Shown piece after piece: positions 1 through 7,724 of a stretch of DNA of 16,206 nucleotides. Every line of letters starts with the position of its first letter. Positions within the stretch are counted from its first letter, which is position 1. The notes under the pieces were generated by a model. That model saw only the letters and a program-made list of their open reading frames with translations. It was not told the DNA's origin and did no database searches. The position numbers and the translations under genes were made by a program. The DNA comes from Acidimicrobiales bacterium (GTDB lineage Bacteria > Actinomycetota > Acidimicrobiia > Acidimicrobiales > Iamiaceae), in the NCBI GenBank assembly GCA_020439605.1, contig JAGQSI010000013.1, positions 1-16,206 on the forward strand, written 5' to 3'.

Positions 1-547
1 AGAGGATGTACAGATCATCGGGGGACCATTCGACATCCGGGCGTTGCGGGGATGCAGCTGCCAGTAGATCCTCGTAGTCAACGGCATTGGGTAGCAGGTC
101 ATTGCCTGAATCGTCTTGGACCTGAATGAGTAACTCGATGGAGGGAACCTCATCGAGGATCTCAGCGAGGATGGGTGCGAACGCCGAATGAAATACGACA
201 ACCTTTGTCTGGGCGTTGTTGAGCAGGTAACTGAGTTCCTCGGCCACATAGCGGTAGTTCACATTGAACGGTGCGCTTCGGGATTTGAACGAGCCGAGCA
301 TTGCTTCGAGATATTCGTTGCCGTTGTGAAGATATAGAGCGACGTGGTCCTGGCCTGATTCGTGGCCGGCTAGTTCGTTGCGTTCCTCATGGATTCCTAT
401 CCCGCGTTGCAGCAGGGCGTTGGCGAATCTTCTGGAGCGATCTGTCAGCTCTCCGTATGTCCAGCGCCGCTCACCCCAGATGATCGCTGGCCTGTCAGGG
501 TTGGCAGCGGAGATGGCTTCATGGACCTCAGCCAGATTGAACGACAT
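1..547 (-). CDS. Acyl-CoA synthetase (AMP-binding family), N-terminal part, cut by window edge
   Basis: The frame is open from an ATG at 547 down to the window edge, giving about 182 residues with no stop. The start is supported by a GGAG ribosome site at 554-557, six bases upstream. The translation begins MSFNLAEVHEAI and contains the typical N-terminal pattern of fatty-acyl or aryl-CoA ligases: an RRWTYGELTDRSRRFANAL segment near residue 27, then HNGNEYLEAMLGSFK and a VNYRY segment. It ends in DDLYIL, just where the YTGGTTG phosphate loop of this family should begin, so the catalytic core lies outside the window. The family activates carboxylic acids to acyl-AMP and then acyl-CoA in the cytoplasm. 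It is a paralogue of the complete synthetase at 1966-3522. The substrate cannot be told from this fragment. Confidence 0.88.
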   Translation of the reverse strand, partial: MSFNLAEVHEAISAANPDRPAIIWGERRWTYGELTDRSRRFANALLQRGIGIHEERNELAGHESGQDHVALYLHNGNEYLEAMLGSFKSRSAPFNVNYRYVAEELSYLLNNAQTKVVVFHSAFAPILAEILDEVPSIELLIQVQDDSGNDLLPNAVDYEDLLAAASPQRPDVEWSPDDLYIL

Positions 548-714
548 TGACAACTCCAGTCACGGGTACAGGTTGAGTGATGGTAGCTACTCATTCGATC
601 GCTGGTGTTGCGTCCAGATCTGACGAGAGATTTTCCATGACAGCGCAGAGTTCAACATTCGCGGCTGTCCTAGGCACTAACCTGCGCCAGACGGGGCTAC
701 CGAGTTATTCGGGT

Positions 715-720
715 GGAGGG
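715..720 (+). promoter_or_regulatory. Shine-Dalgarno site that fixes the start of the IF2_N membrane protein
   Basis: GGAGGG lies six bases before the ATG at 727. The frame stays open upstream to 577, but only the 727 start has this strong site, and the protein from there begins directly with the IF2_N-like domain. Confidence 0.7.
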
Positions 721-726
721 TTTCGA

Positions 727-1944
727 ATGAAAGTATCTGAAATCGCAGAAGAGTTCGGTGTGCCGGCCTCTGCCGTGCTGGACCAGTGCCAACGCTTCGG
801 CATAGATGCGCAGTGGGCAGGAGCAGCTCTGTCCGAACGAGATCTTGAGATCTTGCGTTCGGAGATGGGGCTAGAAACCTCAAGTCCGCTCAACAGTGGT
901 CCGCCCATGCCAGAGCGCGCACACAGGCCCTCGCCAGGGCAGGCTCCAGCGCCCGGCGGCCCGTCGCCTGCGTGGGTGGGTGCTGGTGGCGCTCCTCCAA
1001 CCTCTGTGCTGTCAATGATCGATGAAGTAGAAGATCTGGCAGAGCCGACCGATGACCATGTTGGGGCACCCCCAACAACTGGAGCCGGGGTTGCGTCCAC
1101 GGGTGGCCCCCTTCAGACCGGGAATTCGCTCGGCTCCTCCAAAGAAACCGTTCCGCCTCGTCCTGGGCGCTCTCCTCTTGAACGCAGATATGAAGGCTCC
1201 TTACGCACTGCGATGGGATCCCTATTGCTTGCTGCTGTGAGCCTGGGCGGCGCCGAAATCATTGAGAGTCCGTGGGCTGTTTGGGGTCTATGGGTCATCG
1301 GCGGCTGGTGTTTGCTCGTTGCTTTGTGGCATGCCAACTCGGCGCGTCGCCACATAGTTACCCACCCTGAAAAACTCAAAGGCCTTGGGCTGACCGTTGC
1401 TTCGATCGTGGTTTCTATCGGCGCCCTGATCATGTTGGGCACGTCGGTGTACGCGGCGGTTGGAGAAACGCCAGCAGCCGATGCTCCCGCCGGCCTCGGT
1501 AATCGTGACTCCGTTGGTTACGCCCGTTGGGGATTTCATCGATTTGTTCTGGTGGCCGACAACGGCTGGACAGCGCCTGCCAAGGCGGTTGGAACCTGCT
1601 GGAAGGACTCCGAGACATCTAGTCGAGATGTGGATCGCGAGGAGTACGGAACCAACAAGGTCGAATGCCGCAGCGCGCACACGGTTGAGTCAATAGCAGT
1701 ATTCAATGTTGGACGCGAGTTTGATGCTCCGTATCCCGGCGCAGACGCCCTCAAAGCTGAAGGCGTGAAACGCTGTGGTCCGTTGGCCGAGACCATCTTG
1801 AATCCAAAGGACCAGCCGCGTGTCGAGGGAATGCTCGGTGTCGAGATTCCTACGGCCGAAGGCTGGGAAGAAGCAGATCGAGATATTTCATGTGTGCTAC
1901 TCACACAGCCACGCAAGGGAAAGATCGTTTCGGACGAGGACTAG
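727..1944 (+). CDS. IF2_N-domain three-helix membrane protein with exported Septum_form-like domain
   Basis: A 405-residue protein. Residues 1-48 (MKVSEIAEEFGVPASAVLDQ onward) resemble the IF2_N winged-helix module at the start of translation factor IF-2 and of some actinobacterial proteins. Residues 50-150 are Pro/Gly/Ser-rich and probably disordered. Three hydrophobic segments follow at about 162-178, 183-201 and 219-245. With a cytoplasmic N-terminus, these would place the C-terminal domain outside. That domain (about 265-405) has an AVGTCWKD...VECRSAHTVESIAVFNV...YPG...C pattern like the Septum_form family. It has four cysteines (C291, C314, C350, C389) that could make two disulfides. I chose ATG 727 over upstream starts because of the GGAGGG site and the domain start. 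It converges with the acyl-CoA synthetase gene, 21 bases away. Its function is unknown; a link to cell envelope or division is only inferred from the C-terminal domain. Confidence 0.82.
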   Translation: MKVSEIAEEFGVPASAVLDQCQRFGIDAQWAGAALSERDLEILRSEMGLETSSPLNSGPPMPERAHRPSPGQAPAPGGPSPAWVGAGGAPPTSVLSMIDEVEDLAEPTDDHVGAPPTTGAGVASTGGPLQTGNSLGSSKETVPPRPGRSPLERRYEGSLRTAMGSLLLAAVSLGGAEIIESPWAVWGLWVIGGWCLLVALWHANSARRHIVTHPEKLKGLGLTVASIVVSIGALIMLGTSVYAAVGETPAADAPAGLGNRDSVGYARWGFHRFVLVADNGWTAPAKAVGTCWKDSETSSRDVDREEYGTNKVECRSAHTVESIAVFNVGREFDAPYPGADALKAEGVKRCGPLAETILNPKDQPRVEGMLGVEIPTAEGWEEADRDISCVLLTQPRKGKIVSDED

Positions 1945-1965
1945 GTCCGCCCCGCAACGCCTGGC

Positions 1966-3522
1966 TCAGGACTCCATGGCGGTCCTGGTCGCCCAAGCCA
2001 GGTCTGTCTTGCCGGATGGACGCCGCACGATCTGATCAACCACAACCACTCGTCTAGGTACCTTGAAAGCTGCGAGGGCTTCTCGGCAGTGAGCATCGAG
2101 CTTGGCGAGATCTATCTCTGATCCGGGACGGGCCGAAACAACTGCGGCGACGCGTTGGCCGAACCTTTCATCGGGGACGGCAACCACCACGGCATCAAAC
2201 ACCTCAGGCAGTTCCTTCAGGGTCAGTTCCACCTCTTCGGCAAACACCTTCTCGCCGCCAGTGTTGATAGACGACGAGCCGCGGCCCAACAGAGTTATGG
2301 AGCCATCAGCCTCCACTCTTGCGAGGTCCCCCGGAATGGCCCAGCGTTGGCCGTCCATCTCCACGAACGTCTGGGCGCTTCGCACAGGATCGTTCAGGTA
2401 TCCGAGAGGGAGTCTTCCCTTCTTGGCGAGACGGCCGATAATGCCACTGCCAGGCGGTGCCGGTCGGCCTGCATCGTCGAGGACCGTTGTGTTCTCATCG
2501 ACATGAAACCTAGGTAGCCCGCTTTGGGGCTGTCCTGCCCATACGGGCATCTGTCCTTGGCTTCCGGTCTCTGAGGTTCCGTAGCCGTCTACCACCACCA
2601 CCCACGGGAGACTCATCAAGAGTTCCTCTCTGACCCCTGGAGACAAGGCTGCTCCGCCCGAGAGGATGACTAGTAGATCATCGAGTGCCCAGCGCTCTGG
2701 CTGATCGCTGAGCGCTGAAGCCAATGGGCGCCCAAACGCGTCGCCAACTATCGCGAGAGTTGTTACGTGTTCGCTATCGGCAAGGTCCAGTAGGCGCGGA
2801 GCGTTGAAAGTGGTGGAGAGATCGATGATCACTGTTCCACCGTTGAGCAATGTGGAAAGAGCCGACCAGTGGGCGGTCCCGTGGGTTAGCGGCGACGCAG
2901 GAAGGCAACGCTTTCTTCCGGCTCTCGCATGGTGCACCACCTCTTCGGGGGTAGATACCGGTTCCCCTCCCGGGTTACCCGCTCCAAGTGCAGCAAAAAG
3001 CAGGTCCTCATGGCGCCAGACAACTCCTCGTGGCATTCCAGTGGTTCCGCCGGTGTAGAGGACATAGAGGTCTTCGCCGGAACGTTCCCTGATGGGCCGT
3101 TGAGCAGAGCTAGAGGCGACAGTCCTTTCGTACTGTTCGCCGCGCTGGAGCCTCTTTATCTCAGGCGTGGCCTGTTGTAGACGGGCCTCGAGTTCTGGGT
3201 CATGGATCACAACTCCGACGCTGGCATCGACAAGGACGTGGCGCATCTCGTCGGTTGTGTACCGGGTGTTGACGTTTACCGGCACAGCCTGAATCTTGAA
3301 CGCAGCGAGCGTTGCTTCTAGGTACTCGTGGCTGTTTCGCATTGCGAGGCCAACGTGGTCGTGTTCACGCACCCCCAATGAAACCAGCGCGTTGGCGAGT
3401 CGGTTCACCCGCTCGTCAAGTTGTTGGAACGAGAGTCGCACATCGCCTGCCACGATGGCTTCTCTGTCTCCCACGGCCTCAGCCACGCCTTCGAAAAGGT
3501 CGCCGAGATTCCATGTGAGCAT
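1966..3522 (-). CDS. Acyl-CoA synthetase (FadD-like, AMP-binding family)
   Basis: A complete 518-residue member of the ANL adenylating superfamily. It activates a carboxylic acid with ATP and loads it onto CoA, in the cytoplasm. Motifs in order: P-loop YTGGTTGMPRGVVWRHED at 156-173, SGGAALSP at 288-295, the A5 motif DGYGTSETG at 312-320, PGD at 397-399, the hinge region GRGSSSINTGGEKVFAEEVE at 413-432, and the C-terminal RRPSGKTDLAW with the probable adenylation lysine K505. The length is normal for the family. The start follows a TAGGTT box by six bases, which suggests a leaderless mRNA. It is divergent from the VIT-family gene and paralogous to the truncated synthetase at the left edge. The exact substrate (medium/long-chain fatty, branched or steroid-derived acid) cannot be read from the sequence. 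Confidence 0.93.
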   Translation of the reverse strand: MLTWNLGDLFEGVAEAVGDREAIVAGDVRLSFQQLDERVNRLANALVSLGVREHDHVGLAMRNSHEYLEATLAAFKIQAVPVNVNTRYTTDEMRHVLVDASVGVVIHDPELEARLQQATPEIKRLQRGEQYERTVASSSAQRPIRERSGEDLYVLYTGGTTGMPRGVVWRHEDLLFAALGAGNPGGEPVSTPEEVVHHARAGRKRCLPASPLTHGTAHWSALSTLLNGGTVIIDLSTTFNAPRLLDLADSEHVTTLAIVGDAFGRPLASALSDQPERWALDDLLVILSGGAALSPGVREELLMSLPWVVVVDGYGTSETGSQGQMPVWAGQPQSGLPRFHVDENTTVLDDAGRPAPPGSGIIGRLAKKGRLPLGYLNDPVRSAQTFVEMDGQRWAIPGDLARVEADGSITLLGRGSSSINTGGEKVFAEEVELTLKELPEVFDAVVVAVPDERFGQRVAAVVSARPGSEIDLAKLDAHCREALAAFKVPRRVVVVDQIVRRPSGKTDLAWATRTAMES

Positions 3523-3528
3523 CTGGCG

Positions 3529-3534
3529 AACCTA
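3529..3534 (-). promoter_or_regulatory. -10 box for the acyl-CoA synthetase gene
   Basis: TAGGTT on the minus strand, with six bases (CGCCAG) between it and the ATG at 3522. This fits TANNNT and a leaderless transcript. I see no convincing -35 box. Confidence 0.5.
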
Positions 3535-3577
3535 CAGAGCGATGGTACTTGCGAAGAAATCTAGGAACTTCTCAACC

Positions 3578-4327
3578 ATGGTGCACACACTGGTGTTTGT
3601 GCGCCACGATGGTGCAATGGCAGGTCCGTCTAGGTCTCGACAGCCTGAGGTCCACTCCTCTGGGCGATCGAACTGGCTTCGCGCTGCTGTGCTCGGAGCA
3701 AATGATGGGCTGCTGTCCACCTCAAGTCTGTTGGTGGGCGTTGCCTCCGCATCTGCGTCTCGCACTGCCTTGTTGACCGCTGGTCTGGCTTCGGTTGTGG
3801 CTGGGGCTGGCTCGATGGCAACCGGTGAGTACAGTTCGGTTTCCTCGCAGCGCGATGCGGAACGCTCAGATCTGGTGGCCGAGGCTGAGGAGCTGGATGA
3901 GGACTGGGAGGCAGAACTCGACGAACTAACTCAGATCTACATTCACCGAGGCCTCGGGCCAGAGCTGGCTCGTGAGGTTGCAACAGAACTAACCCACCAT
4001 GACGCGCTTGGAGCCCATGCCAGAGATGAACTTGGTATAGATCCTCACAAGCTCGCAAACCCTCTGCAGGCAGCGGCGGTGTCTGCAGCGTCTTTCGTGT
4101 TGGGTGCAGCGGTACCGATCATCGTGGTAATGATGGCGTCTCAAACATGGCGAGTGCCTGCTCTGATCATCTCGGCGCTGGTGGGCCTAGGTGGTCTTGG
4201 TGCCATCGGGGCGAAGCTTGGTGGCGCGCCTCAAGGACGCGCAGCAATACGCGTTCTGGTCGGTGGCTGTGCAGCTATGGCGTTGGCCTGGGCCGTTGGC
4301 CAGATCATGGGAGTGACCGTCACCTGA
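3578..4327 (+). CDS. VIT1/CCC1-family iron/manganese transporter
   Basis: A 249-residue membrane protein of the vacuolar iron transporter (VIT1/CCC1) family, which moves Fe2+ or Mn2+ across a membrane. The hallmark SNWLRAAVLGANDGLLSTSS is at 31-50 and the MATGEYSSVSSQRDAERSDL segment, end of helix 2, is at 80-99. Next comes an acidic cytoplasmic helical region (about 100-155, rich in Glu/Asp and His), the likely metal-binding part. Three C-terminal hydrophobic segments lie at about 165-187, 193-213 and 226-245. The start is uncertain. ATG 3578 has an AGGAA ten bases upstream and is used here. ATG 3617 (236 residues) would still keep the whole conserved region, and ATG 3542 is also in frame. 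The gene is divergent from the acyl-CoA synthetase and convergent with maoC. No metal-responsive operator is evident. Confidence 0.9.
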   Translation: MVHTLVFVRHDGAMAGPSRSRQPEVHSSGRSNWLRAAVLGANDGLLSTSSLLVGVASASASRTALLTAGLASVVAGAGSMATGEYSSVSSQRDAERSDLVAEAEELDEDWEAELDELTQIYIHRGLGPELAREVATELTHHDALGAHARDELGIDPHKLANPLQAAAVSAASFVLGAAVPIIVVMMASQTWRVPALIISALVGLGGLGAIGAKLGGAPQGRAAIRVLVGGCAAMALAWAVGQIMGVTVT

Positions 4328-4335
4328 GCCGCCTA

Positions 4336-4409
4336 CAGGGGCCGCTCGGCGAGGTTCCAGGACCTCGTCATCGATGCTTCGAGGTGACGATAACCTGACG
4401 CGGCCCCTG
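4336..4409. repeat. Interrupted palindrome filling a convergent intergenic gap
   Basis: CAGGGGCCGC at 4336-4345 is perfectly complementary to GCGGCCCCTG at 4400-4409. The 54 bases between contain CGAGGT (4350-4355), ACCTCG (4362-4367) and a second CGAGGT (4380-4385), so ACCTCG can pair with either copy. The element fills the space between the VIT stop and the maoC stop. No T-run follows on either strand. A shared terminator for both genes is the simplest reading. Confidence 0.55.
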
Positions 4410-4868
4410 CTACTCGTAGTAGCGGAAGATGATCTCAGACACGCACGAAGGCTTGGAAGCACCCTCAACCTCAAAGGTGAAGGTCATGTACACCTGGGCG
4501 CCGCCGGGAATGTCCTCTACCTCGGTGAGCTGCGCGCCGAGGCGAAGCTTGGACCCAACAGGAACAGGCGAGGGGAAGCGAACCTTGGCGCAGCCGTAGT
4601 TGACACCCATCTTGATGCCTTCGACGCGCATGATCTGCGGAGCGAGTACCGGGCCGAGAGACAGCGTCAAATAGCCGTGGGCGATCGGCCCGCCGAAGGG
4701 GCTTTCAGCCTTGGCGCGCTCTGGGTCCACATGGATCCACTGGTGGTCTCCTGTGGCCTCGGCAAAGGTGTTCACCCGTTCCTGGGTGATCTCCATGTAG
4801 TCCGAGTAACCAAGATGTTGTCCAACGAGTTCTTTGAGTCCGGCGATGCCCTGAATCACTGTGGTCAT
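4410..4868 (-). CDS. MaoC-like (R)-specific enoyl-CoA hydratase
   Basis: A 152-residue single hot-dog-fold hydratase of the MaoC family, which adds water to trans-2-enoyl-CoA thioesters. The hydratase signature is intact: ATGDHQWIHVDPERA (38-52) with the catalytic Asp41 and His46, then SPFGGPIAHGYLTLSL (56-71). The RFPSPVPVGSKLR strand (97-109) and the ending FRYYE are typical of actinobacterial members. I chose ATG 4868 (MTTVIQGIAGLKELVG), where relatives usually begin; a GTG at 4889 would add seven residues. Neither has a clear ribosome site. The gene lies 41 bases downstream of the rhomboid-fold gene on the same strand and may be cotranscribed with it. Together with the nearby acyl-CoA synthetases it suggests acyl-CoA metabolism, but the substrate is unknown. 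Confidence 0.93.
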   Translation of the reverse strand: MTTVIQGIAGLKELVGQHLGYSDYMEITQERVNTFAEATGDHQWIHVDPERAKAESPFGGPIAHGYLTLSLGPVLAPQIMRVEGIKMGVNYGCAKVRFPSPVPVGSKLRLGAQLTEVEDIPGGAQVYMTFTFEVEGASKPSCVSEIIFRYYE

Positions 4869-4909
4869 AGTGAAAGCATGGCCTGACACCGCGTCAGATT
4901 GCTAACTCG

Positions 4910-5845
4910 TCAATTGTCACGAAGGCGCCGGCTGAGCTCCTCGAGGCGTGCGCGCTCTGACTTCGAAAGAGATGCAAGCCCTCCCTCACTTATGCGGTCG
5001 AGAAGCACATCGAGTTCTGCCTGCTCAAGCGGAGTGGGTCCATTGGAGCTTTGCCACGGCCCAGCAACCACGGTTGGGCGGTTGCTTGTCGAGGCTCCTT
5101 TGCGGCCCGGACGCTTTGGCCTCTTGGACTTCTTGGTGCTCGATGCCATGTGCCCATAGGGAGAAGGAGTGGGCCCCGAGAGCCTTGAGATTGTCGGAAC
5201 GAACCCCAAGCTGTCGGAGAGCAATCCACGCTGACGTGCACCGATGCAACCAACAGCAATCGCCAAGAGCAGCATCCACAGCGATCCCCACGCTCGGGCG
5301 CCGAGATCTGACAACACGTTTATACCCACGATCGCCGCCGCTATCACCCAGGCAGGGATGGAGAAGAAGAACGGGGCATTGGGGGTCTCCAGAGCGAAGA
5401 TCACGAGCATCCCGAGAGACAACAGGTGCAGTCCTGCGGTGCTGACCTCCCACTGGTTGAAGCCTTCATTGCGGAGCCCGGCAAGGGTCACCACGACGGC
5501 GGGGAGGATCGTCATGGCGACAATCAGCCATGTGTAGGGCACCCTGCCGAGCTTCTCCTCAACGTTGTGGCCAAAGAACCAGAACACCGCGAGCCCGATG
5601 AGAACAAAGAAGTCCGGTACTCCAACCAGTGGCCAAGTGGCGAGACGCCAGATCTCGCCATCTCTGACCAGTTGAGTGTTGAAGGCTGCCTTGAAAACCA
5701 GATCTGGACTCAACGCATAGAGGAACATGGAAATGAGTCCGACGCCCACGAGCAGCGCTGTGGTGGTGACATCAATGTTGCCGACCTTGAACCAGCCGTC
5801 ACGTTGGCGGGGATCAGGCATGGAGAAGGCGTATCGGCCAGACAT
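4910..5845 (-). CDS. Rhomboid-fold membrane protein, probably without protease activity
   Basis: A 311-residue membrane protein. Hydrophobic helices lie at about 27-45, 79-93, 104-124, 136-151, 162-178 and 186-201, followed by a basic tail with a KKSKRPKRPGRKG stretch (238-250). The C-terminal helical hairpin is AELDVLLDRISEGGLASLSK (276-295) plus SERARLEELSRR. Rhomboid landmarks are GEIWRLATWPL (63-73) after helix 1 and FFGHNVEEKLGR in the helix 2 region. The usual GxSG serine is replaced by WEVSTAGLH (132-140), and the histidines of helices 2 and 6 are missing, so it is likely a pseudoprotease. I chose ATG 5845 because TATCGT lies seven bases upstream; ATG 5821 is an alternative, and the longer frame to 5986 would run into the divergent gene. 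It lies upstream of maoC. Confidence 0.75.
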   Translation of the reverse strand: MSGRYAFSMPDPRQRDGWFKVGNIDVTTTALLVGVGLISMFLYALSPDLVFKAAFNTQLVRDGEIWRLATWPLVGVPDFFVLIGLAVFWFFGHNVEEKLGRVPYTWLIVAMTILPAVVVTLAGLRNEGFNQWEVSTAGLHLLSLGMLVIFALETPNAPFFFSIPAWVIAAAIVGINVLSDLGARAWGSLWMLLLAIAVGCIGARQRGLLSDSLGFVPTISRLSGPTPSPYGHMASSTKKSKRPKRPGRKGASTSNRPTVVAGPWQSSNGPTPLEQAELDVLLDRISEGGLASLSKSERARLEELSRRLRDN

Positions 5846-5852
5846 TCTCTCA

Positions 5853-5858
5853 ACGATA
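5853..5858 (-). promoter_or_regulatory. -10 box for the rhomboid-fold gene
   Basis: TATCGT on the minus strand, seven bases (TGAGAGA) before the ATG at 5845. It fits TANNNT with a leaderless start and supports 5845 as the start codon. Confidence 0.5.
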
Positions 5859-5888
5859 TCGGTGTCGCACACTTCGGGGCCTACGGGG

Positions 5889-5894
5889 TAAGAC
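5889..5894 (+). promoter_or_regulatory. Weak -10-like box for the nucleotidyltransferase gene
   Basis: TAAGAC, followed by T at 5895, lies seven bases before the GTG at 5902. The last base departs from TANNNT. The spacing matches the other leaderless starts in this window. Confidence 0.3.
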
Positions 5895-5901
5895 TCTTGG
5901 T

Positions 5902-6672
5902 GTGAACAGCGGTTTTGCAGGGGTTGTACTAGCGGCGGGGGCAGGAACACGGCTGAGACCCCTGAGCCGCTGGTTGCCCAAGGCAATGTGCCCCGTGGCC
6001 AACCGAGCGTTGGTGGACCATGGGATAGAGCGGATCTCGGCTCTGTGCGATCAGGTAGCTGTGAATCTTCATTATGGGGCCGAAGTGTTGGATCGTCATC
6101 TCGGCAGTGAGATTCATCGTTCCTTCGAACGTCGCGAAGCGCTCGGAACAGCGGGAGCCATCGGGGCGCTGGCGGACTGGATAGATGGACGCCCTGTCCT
6201 TGTGACCAACGCGGATGGATGGTTGGGGCCAGGATCTGAAGAGGCAGTTGTGGCGTTGGTGAATGGATGGGACGGCGAAAGGTACCGGCTCATGTGCGTT
6301 CGAGATGAGACGCGAGAAGATTTCGACGGGTTGCGATACTGCGGGGTGTCGCTCATGTCCTGGGACCATGCGAGGAGGCTGTTACCACAGCCCAGTGGCC
6401 TCTATGAGGTGGCGTGGCGAGACGCTCTTGGGGCGGGGAGGGTTGACCTGTTCGAGGTTGACGTTGACTTCGTGGATTGCGGCACTGCGAGCGACTATCT
6501 GAGCGCCAACATGCGAGCCAACTCCGGGCTTTCGGTGGTGGATCCCAACACCCGAATCGAATCGGGTGCCATCGTGGAAAGGTCTGTTGTGTGGGGTGGC
6601 TCAACAGTGCGAGCCGGTGAGGTTCTAAGAGATGCCATCCGTACACCTCATGGAACCGTGCTCGTCAGGTAG
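5902..6672 (+). CDS. Sugar-1-phosphate nucleotidyltransferase (NTP_transferase family)
   Basis: A 256-residue enzyme of the family that makes NDP-sugars from NTP and sugar-1-phosphate, as in ManC, RmlA and MurU. The nucleotide-binding signature LAAGAGTRLRPLSRWLPKAM is at 10-29 with the catalytic lysine K27. ALGTAGAI is at 80-87, the metal-binding NADGW at 103-107 and DFVDCGTASDYL at 189-200. From about 210 to 242 a short hexapeptide-like stretch (VDPNTRIESGAIVERSVVWG) suggests a truncated left-handed beta-helix. At this length it is closer to MurU-like or short mannose-1-phosphate guanylyltransferases than to full GlmU or ManC. The start is GTG at 5902; the upstream space is shared with the divergent rhomboid gene. 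It ends 11 bases before the convergent rlmN stop. The sugar and nucleotide specificity cannot be assigned. Confidence 0.87.
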   Translation: MNSGFAGVVLAAGAGTRLRPLSRWLPKAMCPVANRALVDHGIERISALCDQVAVNLHYGAEVLDRHLGSEIHRSFERREALGTAGAIGALADWIDGRPVLVTNADGWLGPGSEEAVVALVNGWDGERYRLMCVRDETREDFDGLRYCGVSLMSWDHARRLLPQPSGLYEVAWRDALGAGRVDLFEVDVDFVDCGTASDYLSANMRANSGLSVVDPNTRIESGAIVERSVVWGGSTVRAGEVLRDAIRTPHGTVLVR

Positions 6673-6683
6673 ATCAATCGGAT

Positions 6684-7724
6684 CTAGCCGAGTTGAACCG
6701 GCGTTGAACCTTGGTTGGCACGCAACTGCCCGCACGCCGCGTCAATCTCGGTGCCCCTGGTTCTTCGGATGGTTGCGTTGATGCCCAGACGTTCGAGCGT
6801 GTCGGCGAAGGTTCGCACCCGACCCGGCGGAGTTCCGCGAACCATGTAGCCGGGAGTTGGGTTGAGCGGTATGAGGTTCACATGAGCCCGCAATGGTCGG
6901 GCATAGTCCGCTAGCTCTTGAGCGTGGCGATCGGTGTCGTTGACCCCATCTATTAGGGCCCACTCAAATGAAAGTCTTCTGTGCGTGGCCTCTACATAGG
7001 CATGGCACGCGTCCGCTAGTTCATCTAGCGGGTAGCGACGGTTGATGGGAACCAACTCATCTCGCTCTTGATCGTTGGCCAGATGTAGGGAGACCGCGAG
7101 ATTCACAGGAAGTGCTTCGGTTGTGAGACGTCGTATCCCAGGCACAATGCCCACCGTTGAGATCGTGATGTGACGAGCCCCGATCCCGAGGTCGTCGTGG
7201 ATGCGTTCCACGGATCGCCAGGTGCGTTCGTAGTTGGCGAATGGTTCTCCCATACCCATGAACACGATGTTGGAGAGACGCCGTCCCGACTTTGAGGCGG
7301 TTCTGCTGGCAACCGCCACCTGTTCGACGATCTCGCCGACGCTGAGATGGCGATCGAAGCCGGCTTGGCCCGTTGCGCAGAAACTGCACGCCATTGCACA
7401 ACCAGCTTGTGATGAGACACAAACGGTTGATCGCTCCGGGTAGTGCATGAGGACGGTCTCAACCTGTTTGGCGTCGTGAAGGTTCCACAGCCACTTGATC
7501 GTCTGTCCGTCGTCGCTGATCGACTCTGCCGCTTTGTTGAGAGCCGCTGGAAGTTTGGTGTTGACCATCGAACGCAAGACCTTTGGCACATTCGACCAGT
7601 CATCGGGTTCGGTGCAATGGCTATAGAGACCCTCCCATACCTGTGTGACGCGGTAGGAGGGTTCTCCGGCGAGTACCTCGCCTAGATCTTCTCGATCGAG
7701 GTCGTAGCGAGTTTGGTGGGTCAT
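6684..7724 (-). CDS. rlmN: RlmN: dual-specificity 23S rRNA/tRNA (adenine-2)-methyltransferase
   Basis: A 346-residue radical SAM enzyme that methylates C2 of A2503 in 23S rRNA and of A37 in some tRNAs. The cluster-binding motif CAMACSFC gives C109, C113 and C116. The two catalytic cysteines are C102 (TVCVSSQAGC, equivalent to E. coli C118) and C331 (GTEIDAACGQLR, equivalent to C355). The SAM motif MGMGEPFANY is at 156-165, and ISTVGIVPGI and NLIPLNPTPG are also typical. Length is normal. An A residue (CAMACSFCATGQ) sits where relatives vary, so nothing key is missing. Its ATG overlaps the stop of the MshD-like gene by four bases (ATGA), so translation is probably coupled and both genes share the promoter at 8385-8390. 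Confidence 0.96.
   Translation of the reverse strand: MTHQTRYDLDREDLGEVLAGEPSYRVTQVWEGLYSHCTEPDDWSNVPKVLRSMVNTKLPAALNKAAESISDDGQTIKWLWNLHDAKQVETVLMHYPERSTVCVSSQAGCAMACSFCATGQAGFDRHLSVGEIVEQVAVASRTASKSGRRLSNIVFMGMGEPFANYERTWRSVERIHDDLGIGARHITISTVGIVPGIRRLTTEALPVNLAVSLHLANDQERDELVPINRRYPLDELADACHAYVEATHRRLSFEWALIDGVNDTDRHAQELADYARPLRAHVNLIPLNPTPGYMVRGTPPGRVRTFADTLERLGINATIRRTRGTEIDAACGQLRANQGSTPVQLG

Noticed and set aside
577..726. Upstream extension of the IF2_N protein to position 577 or 637
   Set aside because: The extra residues are not part of the IF2_N module, and only ATG 727 has a strong ribosome site.
1945..1965. Terminator between the convergent genes at 1944 and 1966
   Set aside because: The 21-base gap has no hairpin or T-run.
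4374..4886. Plus-strand open frame of 170 codons
   Set aside because: It is the mirror of maoC, whose minus-strand product has complete family motifs.
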